Shown here piece after piece: positions 20,165-26,550 of a DNA stretch of 26,550 bases. The number at the start of each line of letters is the position of its first letter. Positions within the stretch are counted from its first letter, which is position 1. The stretch spans positions 1 to 26,550 of the forward strand of contig DATMKQ010000187.1 of assembly GCA_035571275.1 (NCBI GenBank). Direction: 5' to 3'. The notes beneath the pieces were generated by a model that did no database searches, had not been told where the DNA came from, and worked only from the letters and a program-made list of their open reading frames with translations. The translations under genes and the position numbers were made by a program. Origin of the DNA: Trebonia sp035571275 (lineage in GTDB: Bacteria > Actinomycetota > Actinomycetes > Streptosporangiales > Streptosporangiaceae).

Positions 20165-21181
20165 CTAATGAGTGGCGGTCACCTTCGACAGGCCTGCCGG
20201 GGCATCCGGGTTCAGGCCGCGCAGCAACGATGCGGCCAGCGCCAGTTGCTGGCCGCGGACAGTGGCCAGGATCGGCGAGGTGACCTCGGACGCGGAAGGC
20301 AACGGCAAGTCGCCGCCGGTGCCGCAGACGGCGTGCGGCACGCCTTCTGTCGCGAGCCTGGCGGCGAGCGCCGCCTCGTCGGCCGCGAACCTTTCTCCAC
20401 CGGAAACGACGATGACGGGAAGCCTTGAGTCAAGCGCGGCGATAGGGCCGTGCAGCAGGTCGGCCGACGACAGCCCTTCTGCGTGCACCCGCGCCGTCTC
20501 CTTGATCTTCAGCGCGGTCTCCAGCGCCGCCGCGTAGGCAAGGCCGCGGCCGGTCACAATCAGCCGTCGCGCCTGGGGCCACCGGCCCGCGACCGCTTCG
20601 GCGGGACTGGGATCGGCCACGAGCGAGGCGACCGCGTCGGGCAGTGCGGTGAGATCCGCCATCGTCACAAGCGACGGGTCGAAGGCCGCCGCGATGGCGG
20701 CGACCGCGAGCATCTGAGCGGTCACCGTCTTGGTCGCTGGTACCGCGAGCTCGGGGCCGGCCTCGGTCAGCAACGTAAGGTCGCCGACCTCCGTGAGCGG
20801 GCTGCCGGGCTCGTTCGTGATGCCGACGACCACCGCGCCGAAGCGTCGCGTGCGAGCGGCTATCTCAACGATCTCGGGTGTGGCACCGGACTGGCTCAGC
20901 GCCACCACGAGGTATCCGCTGTAGTCGACGTCGGCTTCGTACCTGGTGTGCACGCTTGGCGCGGCGAGCCCGGCCGGCCGGCGTGAGGCCAATTCGATCA
21001 GGTACCGGCCGTAGACGGCGACGTTGTCGGAGGATCCCCTGGCCAGCAAAACCGTTCCCGCGAGACCGCTCGGCAGTACCGCCCGCACCCGCTCGAGGTC
21101 GGCTTCATGCCTGCTGACAAGACGGCCAAGTACTTCGGGCTGCTCGGCGAGCTCGGCCGCCATCATGGCTCCCGCGGTCAT
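20165..21181 (-). CDS. Double-SIS sugar-phosphate isomerase/deaminase-like protein
   Basis: The 338-aa cytoplasmic protein consists of two SIS domains, like the isomerase half of glutamine-fructose-6-phosphate transaminase, without the glutaminase domain. The first SIS has LLARGSSDNVAVYGRYLIEL and ALSQSGATPEIVE. The second has VTGRGLAYAAALETALKIKETARVHAEGLSSADLLHGPIAAL, which corresponds to the GlmS KEISYxHAE...HGP motif. Stand-alone proteins of this kind include glucosamine-6-phosphate deaminase (NagB-II) and AgaS-type enzymes, so amino-sugar catabolism is likely. A perfect AGGAGG lies before the ATG at 21181, which excludes the longer frame. No transporter or nagA is adjacent. Confidence 0.87.
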   Translation of the reverse strand: MTAGAMMAAELAEQPEVLGRLVSRHEADLERVRAVLPSGLAGTVLLARGSSDNVAVYGRYLIELASRRPAGLAAPSVHTRYEADVDYSGYLVVALSQSGATPEIVEIAARTRRFGAVVVGITNEPGSPLTEVGDLTLLTEAGPELAVPATKTVTAQMLAVAAIAAAFDPSLVTMADLTALPDAVASLVADPSPAEAVAGRWPQARRLIVTGRGLAYAAALETALKIKETARVHAEGLSSADLLHGPIAALDSRLPVIVVSGGERFAADEAALAARLATEGVPHAVCGTGGDLPLPSASEVTSPILATVRGQQLALAASLLRGLNPDAPAGLSKVTATH

Positions 21182-21515
21182 GATCAGTCCTCCTGCCTGG
21201 AGTCGGTCGTTCGGAAGAATACGGGAACGTGCGCACCGCACCATCCGGCTACGGTGGGCGATGGCGGGCCTCGCTCAGGCCACGCTGAACAGCAGAATCA
21301 GCGGCCGCCTCGGCCTGCCATTCCCTTTTCTCGACCTGTGACCCACCGATGGTACGCCGGGCAATTCCTGCTCATCAGCGCAGCTAGACTGGCCCGCGAT
21401 TAACCCAACTAATAACGTGTGAATGACGCGCGCGCCCGCCACAGCCTCGCCGATGAGACAGCACGGAAGATTGTCCGTCCTCCAGCACGGACTATATGCC
21501 GTGCTTATCGTCCTT

Positions 21516-21575
21516 GGGCGCGGTAGCCATGGACGAAAACCCCAAAACGGACAGCAAAGCGTGCCTACCGCGCCC
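21516..21575. repeat. 11-bp perfect inverted repeat with 38-base spacer
   Basis: GGGCGCGGTAG (21516-21526) and CTACCGCGCCC (21565-21575) are exact reverse complements. The spacer is A-rich on the plus strand (ACGAAAACCCCAAAACGG). It could be the stem of a structured RNA, or a protein-binding pair. It is not explained by any gene. Confidence 0.6.
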
Positions 21576-21628
21576 TAAGAGCACAAAGTCTTCGCGTTGA
21601 GCGGCGCAAGAGGGGGGCAACCGGGGCG

Positions 21629-21688
21629 AACCGGCACCGGGTGCACCGGGACGGGGGGAACCGGCACCGGGTGCACCGGGACGGGGGC
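21629..21688. repeat. Two tandem copies of a 30-bp GC-rich unit
   Basis: The unit AACCGGCACCGGGTGCACCG plus GGACGGGGG occurs twice in exact register (the last base differs) and a partial copy precedes it. The inner CCGGCACCGGGTGCACCGG contains nested palindromes (CACCGGGTG, GGTGCACC). Only two full copies exist, so it is not a CRISPR array. Confidence 0.75.
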
Positions 21689-21872
21689 GCATAGGAAGCG
21701 CAGGGCGGGGAAGGGGTGTGGAGCCGCGGGTTCGCTCGGGGCGGGAAGGCGAGAGATCGGGCGGGCGTTAGGAGCGAGGTGGGGAAGGTTTCGTATCGTA
21801 GATAGGAAAGCTTCCGCCGGGCGCGCCAACCGGTACGCCCGTACCCCCGTTGGGAGCCCCCCAAGGAGATTG

Positions 21873-21926
21873 ATGCCTCAGCAGGTCCCAGTCCCGTGCG
21901 AGTTCGGCATCGGGTGCTACCAGTGA
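21873..21926 (+). CDS. 17-codon small ORF coupled to the next gene
   Basis: An ATG at 21873 with AAGGAG at 21863-21868 opens a short frame encoding MPQQVPVPCEFGIGCYQ, and its TGA overlaps the GTG of the next gene (GTGA). The next gene has no Shine-Dalgarno of its own, so its translation should depend on ribosomes finishing this small ORF. The peptide has two cysteines six residues apart (C9, C15). It may be a leader peptide for translational coupling or control, or a functional micropeptide. Function is unknown. Confidence 0.45.
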   Translation: MPQQVPVPCEFGIGCYQ

Positions 21927-22288
21927 CCGAGCTAGCGAGCACCATGACGCCCTGCGAGCTCGCCACCCAGGCGGCTCGCGCCATTCACGCGCTCAACCAG
22001 CTAACGCACGGCGGGGGCGAGCTCACCAGTCCGAGTGACGTTCGCGAGATCGTCGCGAGCCTCGAACTGGTCGGCCAGAGCCTGCCTCAGCTCTGCGAGC
22101 AGCTGGCCAGGTTCCTGGTGGTCAAGCACGAGGACGGTGAGCTCGTGCACGGCTCAGGCCTTGACCCGGACGTCTCGGTGACCGAAGTGATCGAGGCACT
22201 CGCCGCGGCCGGCCAGGCGGCCGACATGATGGCCGCGGCGCTGAGTGAGGCGCACGGCGCATCCGCGGACCTGGTGGCCCCGCGCTGA
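21923..22288 (+). CDS. Small helical protein of unknown function
   Basis: The 121-aa protein starts at GTG 21923, overlapping the small ORF. It reads as three or four amphipathic helices: ELATQAARAIHALNQLT, PSDVREIVASLELVGQSLPQLCEQLARFLVVKHEDGEL and VSVTEVIEALAAAGQAADMMAAALSEAHGAS. It has no signal peptide and no catalytic motif. It resembles small conserved helical proteins of actinomycetes that occur in accessory regions, but I cannot name a family. It converges on the lipoprotein gene with 4 bases between stops. The frame is supported by composition and by a third-position GC pattern like that of neighbouring genes. Confidence 0.7.
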   Translation: MTELASTMTPCELATQAARAIHALNQLTHGGGELTSPSDVREIVASLELVGQSLPQLCEQLARFLVVKHEDGELVHGSGLDPDVSVTEVIEALAAAGQAADMMAAALSEAHGASADLVAPR

Positions 22289-22292
22289 CCCC

Positions 22293-23615
22293 TCAGCCCG
22301 TCATCCGGGGGTTGAACGCCGTCCAGGTGCGGCCGGAGTCTGTCGTCTCATAGACGGGTGGCGGTGCAGAGCCCTGCGTGTCGCCGCCGGTAATCCAGGC
22401 GAAGCCCACGAGCGGGCTCACGAAGTCGACGGCCGCGCCGAGCTGGGTGAAATGCACCCCCTGCGGCACCGCGGTCCAGGTCTGGCCGCCGTCCGACGTG
22501 GTGTAAAAGACAGCGCCGATCGTGCCTTGCGAGCCCGCGGACACCAGCACCCCGTCCTCCGGGTCGAAGAACTTGATCTGCGGGTACGGGTACTGCCCGA
22601 ACGCGTACCCGGCCGGCAGCGGGACGGACTGCCAGGTCTGTCCGAGGTCCCGGGTGACGAGCAGCGTCGTCACACCGCTATAGGCGGCCACGGTCACGAA
22701 CCCCGTGCCGTCGGTGAATTCCGGTCCGCTGAGCACGCAGTCGTTGTCGGCGCACAGACTGGCAGGAACCGGTAGCTGCTGAGGTGCCCACGTGACGCCG
22801 CCGTCCCGGCTGACCAGGAGTTCACCAGAAAGACCGACGGCACAATCGCTGCTCATCCAGCCCGCCGCCGCGGAGGCGAATGTGATCCCGGTCTTGTCGC
22901 AGCCAACCGGGATCCCCGCGGAACTGTTGCTGTTCATCGGCGGTGACTGGGCGGTCAACGACCAGTGTGATCCACCGTCGGTCGTCCGGTAGACCCGCAC
23001 CGGGTTGCGTCCCATCGCGGCACCCTCGTCCCAGAGCAGCCAGCCATCGAGCGGGTCGGTGAAGCTCAGCTGTCTGGGGGCGCCTACGGCCGTGAGCGGC
23101 GCGGACTCGGTCCAGTTCAGGCCACCGTCGCTGGTAGCGAAAACGCGTGTGGTACCCGGCAGCGACTCGTCGGACGAGACGGTCACCGTGAGATAGGCGC
23201 GCTCAGGACCTACCGCGTCGAGGACCTGGGTGGCGTTGGCGCTGCTCAGCAGCCCAACCGCGGCCGCCGGTGTGACGTCCGTCCAGGTCCGCGCCCCGTC
23301 GGTGGTCCTGACCAGCAGCGTGGGAGTGCCCAGGGGAGCGCTCGACGGATTTCCCGCGAAGTACAGCGCCCATCCTGTGCTGGCGGTGCTCATCTGCAAC
23401 GACTGGAGCCACAGCGCCTGGCCGGCCGGCGGCGCGGAGGCACGCACCCCGCTCGGCGACGGCACCGCGGAGATCGATGCCGCGGCGGTCGGCGTGCGTG
23501 GCCCGGCCGAGGAGGTTGCCGCGACGGATCCCGGAGAGCTGCCGGTCGCGCAGCCAGCCGCGAGCAGCGCCATCGCGGCCGACGAGACCGCCATCCAAGT
23601 ACGCCAGGCACTCAT
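22293..23615 (-). CDS. Secreted lipoprotein with Asp-box (BNR) beta-propeller repeats
   Basis: The 440-aa protein begins with a lipoprotein signal peptide (hydrophobic run to LLAAGC, lipid-bearing C22), then a Ser/Ala/Pro linker to about residue 65. The rest is a beta-propeller with seven Asp-box motifs of the form S/T-x-D-x-G-x-x-W: TTDGARTW, TSDGGLNW, TTDGGSHW, SRDGGVTW, TRDLGQTW, TSDGGQTW and TTDSGRTW. Such propellers resemble sialidase-like, sortilin (VPS10) and YCF48/HCF136 folds. The catalytic Arg triad and Tyr of sialidases are not evident, so binding rather than hydrolysis is likely. AAGGAG lies 4 bases before the ATG. It is anchored on the outer face of the membrane. Its partner is unknown. 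Confidence 0.88.
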   Translation of the reverse strand: MSAWRTWMAVSSAAMALLAAGCATGSSPGSVAATSSAGPRTPTAAASISAVPSPSGVRASAPPAGQALWLQSLQMSTASTGWALYFAGNPSSAPLGTPTLLVRTTDGARTWTDVTPAAAVGLLSSANATQVLDAVGPERAYLTVTVSSDESLPGTTRVFATSDGGLNWTESAPLTAVGAPRQLSFTDPLDGWLLWDEGAAMGRNPVRVYRTTDGGSHWSLTAQSPPMNSNSSAGIPVGCDKTGITFASAAAGWMSSDCAVGLSGELLVSRDGGVTWAPQQLPVPASLCADNDCVLSGPEFTDGTGFVTVAAYSGVTTLLVTRDLGQTWQSVPLPAGYAFGQYPYPQIKFFDPEDGVLVSAGSQGTIGAVFYTTSDGGQTWTAVPQGVHFTQLGAAVDFVSPLVGFAWITGGDTQGSAPPPVYETTDSGRTWTAFNPRMTG

Positions 23616-23696
23616 CGCTCTCCTTATCCGCGCCTCATCCCGTCACTGAGACTGCGGAAGGGACCGCGCGGTTGCGGGCGATTTGGGCGGCGCGAG

Positions 23697-26550
23697 CTAG
23701 AACAACCTGACCTGCTGAGGTTTGTCGCGACGGCGGGCGCGGGCGGCGCCGGGCGCGCCCGCACCGCTGGCGTCGCCGCGGCGGTCGAGCAGGGCTGGAT
23801 CGACCGAGGCGAGGAACGGCGACGGCGAGCACTTCGCGACCGTGCCGCGCACCGATCGCTGACTGGCGGTCAGCAGCACCAGGCGCGTAGTCGCCCGGGT
23901 CATGCCGACGAACAGCAGCCTGCGCTCTTCGGCGTAATCGATGGCCGCGCCGTGCCACGGCCGCAGCGGGAGCAGGCCGTCATCGCATCCTGTGATGAAC
24001 ACCACGGGAAACTCCAGACCCTTCGAGGCGTGCAGCGTGAGCAGCGAGATCCGGTCCGCGCGCGGATCCCAGGTATCGACCTCAGCGCCGAGCGCGAGTT
24101 CATCGAGGAACCGGTCGAGGCTGTCGTCGCAGCGGGCCGCGAGCGGTGCGAGCACTTCGGCGGCCGCCCGGATCGCCGCGATCGTTTCCGCGCGGGACCG
24201 GTCAGCGTCGCGGTCGGGCCCGCCAGCCGAACCGAAATCCGGCTCGGCAACCGCCGAAGCCAGCGCGGCTTCCGCGGCGGCGCGCAGCCGTTCTGTGACA
24301 CCGCCAGCGCTCCGCTCGCCTCCCGGGCCTGGCACGAAGCCGGGCCCGGGGCCTGGCGCGGGGCCGGGCGCGGGGCCGGGCCCGGGGCCGGGCGCGGGCG
24401 TGACCAGCGCCAGCTCAGCGACCGGCGCGGCCAGCGACGCCAGGATCTCCGGCACACCCGGCATGTCGGCGAGGCGAGAGTGCGACCGCCGCTGCACGGG
24501 GAACCCGCGCCTGCCCAGCGCCTCGGCGACCGCCGCCAGCTGTGCGGAGGTCCGGGAGAGCACGGCGAAATCGGCGAAGGAAAGCTGGTGCTCGGTCCGG
24601 TCGCGCCCGTCCACCGTGCGGCTGTCGAAAGCGTGGAACGACGCACCGCCCAGCATCTTCTCGATCTCGGCCGCGATGATCTCCGCCTCGTCCCGCTCGT
24701 CCTCCGCGGTCAACGCGATCACCGGACCGTCCGGGATGTCCGCCCTGGCCGGGACGAGTTCTCGCCCAGGGACCAGCGTGCCCGGCCTGATCAGCTGCAT
24801 GGCGGCGCGCACGATCGTCGGCGCCGAACGATAGCTGCGTGACAGCCGCGCTTCGCTGGCCGTCGGGTAGTCCTGGAGGAACCGCAGGAAGTAGCCGACG
24901 TCGCCGCCGCGGAACCCGTAGATCGCCTGGTCCGGGTCGCCGATCGCGCATACCCGCGAGGATTCGCAGGTGAGCAGCCGAAGCAGGCGGTACTGCAGTT
25001 CGTCCACGTCCTGGTACTCGTCCACGTACACGTCAGACCAGCGCGACCGGTACAGCGACGCGAGCGCCTGGTCCGCGCCGAGCAGCGTGAGGGGCACCGT
25101 CTGCAGGTCGTCCACATCGACCAGGCCGCGCTCGCGGAGCGCGGCGTCGTACCGCGCGACAAGCGCGGCGTCCGCGTCCTTCGCGACCGGGACGGACGGC
25201 GACCGGTGAGCAGCCGCCGCGGTCCGTTTGGATGACGAAATGCGGGAAGCGAGCGCCATGGGCTTGTCGTCAGCGGACACCTCCCGAAGTACGGCGAGGC
25301 GGGTTGGTTCGTCGGCGACGCGAAGCCCGCCGTCCAGCCCCGAGGGCAGCCCGAGCCGCTCGCACTGCTCGCGAAGTATCAGCAGGCCAAGCCCGTGAAA
25401 CGTGGCCACGGTGACCCGGTCGGCGAGGCCGGGGACTCCCGCGGCGATCCGGCTGGCCAGTTCGTCACGCGCGCGGCGGGTGAACGTGAGGGCCAGGCAG
25501 CGTTCGGGCGGCAGACCAGCATCGATGCGGTGCGCGATCGCGTGCGTGAGCACCCGGGTCTTGCCGGCGCCGGGGCCGGCCACCACGAGCAGGGAGGAAT
25601 CCGCGGAGACGATCGCCTGCTGGTCCGGGTCTAGTCCGGCCGGCGCCGCGGCCGTGAGTGGCGGTGCCGACGCGGCCGACGGGGGAAGCACGGGAACGCC
25701 GGCGCCCGTGCCTGCCCGCCGCCCGCGTGGCGCAGAGGGCAGGTCGAACAGCGCGGCCCCGGCCAGTTCCACCGGGTCGAACAGCCGGATCGTGCCGTAC
25801 ACGCCGTCGAATCCGGCCTCGCGGCGCACCTCGCCGCGCCGCAGCCGGGCGATCGCCTCTACAACGATCGACGGGGCGCGGGCCGCAAGGTCGTCAAGCG
25901 GCACCTCGCCGAGGATGGCCAGTTCCGGTCCGAACCGCTCGACCAGGGCGGTGACCTGGGCGGTGACCGACCGGGACTTCGGGCCAACTGCGGCGATCTC
26001 GCCGAGGATCTCCGGCAACTGCACGAACGAGCGGAAGCCAGCAGCGCCCTCCGGCCGGTAGCCGACCGGGCGGTCGGCCAGCATCTCCACCCGGTGCTGC
26101 ACCCCGATCGTTGGCGTCTTCCCGCACACCGGGCACTTACCGCCGGCCGCGCGGGTCTGTTCCGGCGATGTCCGCACCCCGCAGGCGCGATGCCCGTCGA
26201 GGTGGTACTTGCCTTCCTCGGGGAAGAACTCGACCGTCCCGCCGAAGCCCTCGCCGGTGCGCAGGGCGTGCCTGATCGGGAAGTAGCCGATCTCGGTGTC
26301 GAAGGCCGTCGCCTCCCGGCCGAGCATTGGCGGTGAGTGCGCGTCGGAGTTGCTGACCAGCCGGTACCCGTCGAGGCTAGAGATGCGCCAGTTCATTTCC
26401 GGGTCGCTCGACAAGCCGGTCTCGAGCGCGAACACGTGCCCGGCGAGATCGGCGTAGCAGTCGCCGACCCGGTCGAACCCGGACTGCGAGCCGAGCACCG
26501 CGAACCACGGCGTCCACGCGTGCGCGGGCACCAGGTAGCAGCCATCGCCA
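23697..26550 (-). CDS. Endonuclease Q-UvrD/PcrA helicase fusion (5' end outside window)
   Basis: An open frame reaches the right edge, and the codons before the GTG at 26531 read GDGCYL in frame, so that GTG is internal. Counting from it, residues 1-250 are the C-terminal part of endonuclease Q: PHP-fold metal ligands PAH and NSDAH (61-65), ETGLSSDPEMNW, and the zinc finger region with C117, C133 and C136. EndoQ nicks 5' of deaminated bases. A linker leads to a superfamily 1 helicase: Walker A GPGAGKT (319-325), Ia TFTRRARDELASRI, II VDEYQD, III IGDPDQAIYGFRGGD, IV LSRSYRS, V LTLHASKGLEFPVVFI and VI LFVGMTRAT. The region between IV and V is short, with a Pro-Gly run at nt 24330-24400. Repair of deaminated DNA with built-in unwinding is inferred. 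Confidence 0.9.
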   Translation of the reverse strand, partial: GDGCYLVPAHAWTPWFAVLGSQSGFDRVGDCYADLAGHVFALETGLSSDPEMNWRISSLDGYRLVSNSDAHSPPMLGREATAFDTEIGYFPIRHALRTGEGFGGTVEFFPEEGKYHLDGHRACGVRTSPEQTRAAGGKCPVCGKTPTIGVQHRVEMLADRPVGYRPEGAAGFRSFVQLPEILGEIAAVGPKSRSVTAQVTALVERFGPELAILGEVPLDDLAARAPSIVVEAIARLRRGEVRREAGFDGVYGTIRLFDPVELAGAALFDLPSAPRGRRAGTGAGVPVLPPSAASAPPLTAAAPAGLDPDQQAIVSADSSLLVVAGPGAGKTRVLTHAIAHRIDAGLPPERCLALTFTRRARDELASRIAAGVPGLADRVTVATFHGLGLLILREQCERLGLPSGLDGGLRVADEPTRLAVLREVSADDKPMALASRISSSKRTAAAAHRSPSVPVAKDADAALVARYDAALRERGLVDVDDLQTVPLTLLGADQALASLYRSRWSDVYVDEYQDVDELQYRLLRLLTCESSRVCAIGDPDQAIYGFRGGDVGYFLRFLQDYPTASEARLSRSYRSAPTIVRAAMQLIRPGTLVPGRELVPARADIPDGPVIALTAEDERDEAEIIAAEIEKMLGGASFHAFDSRTVDGRDRTEHQLSFADFAVLSRTSAQLAAVAEALGRRGFPVQRRSHSRLADMPGVPEILASLAAPVAELALVTPAPGPGPGPAPGPAPGPGPGFVPGPGGERSAGGVTERLRAAAEAALASAVAEPDFGSAGGPDRDADRSRAETIAAIRAAAEVLAPLAARCDDSLDRFLDELALGAEVDTWDPRADRISLLTLHASKGLEFPVVFITGCDDGLLPLRPWHGAAIDYAEERRLLFVGMTRATTRLVLLTASQRSVRGTVAKCSPSPFLASVDPALLDRRGDASGAGAPGAARARRRDKPQQVRLF

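Larger units (their letters stand above)
21182..21872. other. 691-bp gene-poor region with repeats
   Basis: This region between the SIS gene start and the small ORF has no convincing protein gene. Short open frames here are low-complexity or lack ribosome sites. It holds a hairpin at 21484-21505 (AGCACGG/CCGTGCT, 8-base loop), a long-range inverted repeat at 21516-21575, a 30-bp tandem repeat at 21629-21688, and a purine-rich stretch at 21690-21810. It must contain the SIS promoter on the left and the promoter of the small-ORF operon on the right. I could not assign either firmly. Confidence 0.5.

Noticed and set aside
21629..21688. Possible CRISPR or coding repeat (PGAPGAGSPR-like peptide on the minus strand)
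   Set aside because: Only two adjacent 30-bp copies without spacers, so not CRISPR; the peptide frames on both strands are low-complexity with no ribosome site.

Overview
The window is high-GC DNA with GTG starts, four-base start/stop overlaps, GC-rich hairpin terminators lacking U-tracts and an actinobacterial 'conservon' signalling operon. It is therefore from a filamentous-type actinobacterium, broadly Streptosporangiales, Frankia or Streptomyces-like. I cannot name the genus from sequence alone. No rRNA, tRNA, CRISPR array, transposase or phage gene was seen, so this looks like ordinary chromosome with some accessory genes.

Left part (1-3258): a membrane-anchored protein of unknown function runs off the left edge. 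It is followed by a tetrahydrofolate-dependent aryl O-demethylase of the LigM type with a strong hairpin terminator, and by an acylphosphatase. Both of these are on the minus strand. A 324-bp gap separates them from the plus-strand operon.

Signalling block (3259-8612): a tightly coupled plus-strand operon encodes CvnA (sensor-kinase-like), CvnB (roadblock/LC7), CvnC (DUF742) and CvnD (Ras-like GTPase), and then a STAND (NB-ARC-like) ATPase with tetratricopeptide repeats. The CvnA has almost no extracellular sensor. The TPR/STAND protein is joined to the operon with only 9 bases between it and cvnD, so it is a candidate partner or effector.

Middle (8613-14596): a GntR-type DNA-binding frame interrupted by one in-frame stop; an ECF sigma factor and a membrane anti-sigma-like protein with a low-complexity tail, whose frame runs about 600 bases antisense into the next gene; then a minus-strand run of a phytoene-dehydrogenase-like FAD oxidoreductase, an acyl-CoA dehydrogenase and an APH-fold kinase. 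The last two overlap by 8 bp. They resemble the two halves of the ACAD10/ACAD11 and LvaA/LvaC 4-hydroxyacyl-CoA system.

Right part (14597-26550): a divergent MFS exporter / TetR pair with tandem 13-bp repeats and a probable leaderless tetR message; a SAM methyltransferase; a thioredoxin behind a textbook CsoR/RicR-type palindrome; a luciferase-like flavin enzyme; a NERD-domain protein; a double-SIS sugar-phosphate enzyme; a 691-bp gene-poor stretch with repeats; a 17-codon small ORF coupled to a 121-aa protein; an Asp-box lipoprotein; and a DNA-repair fusion of endonuclease Q with a UvrD-type helicase, which runs off the right edge.
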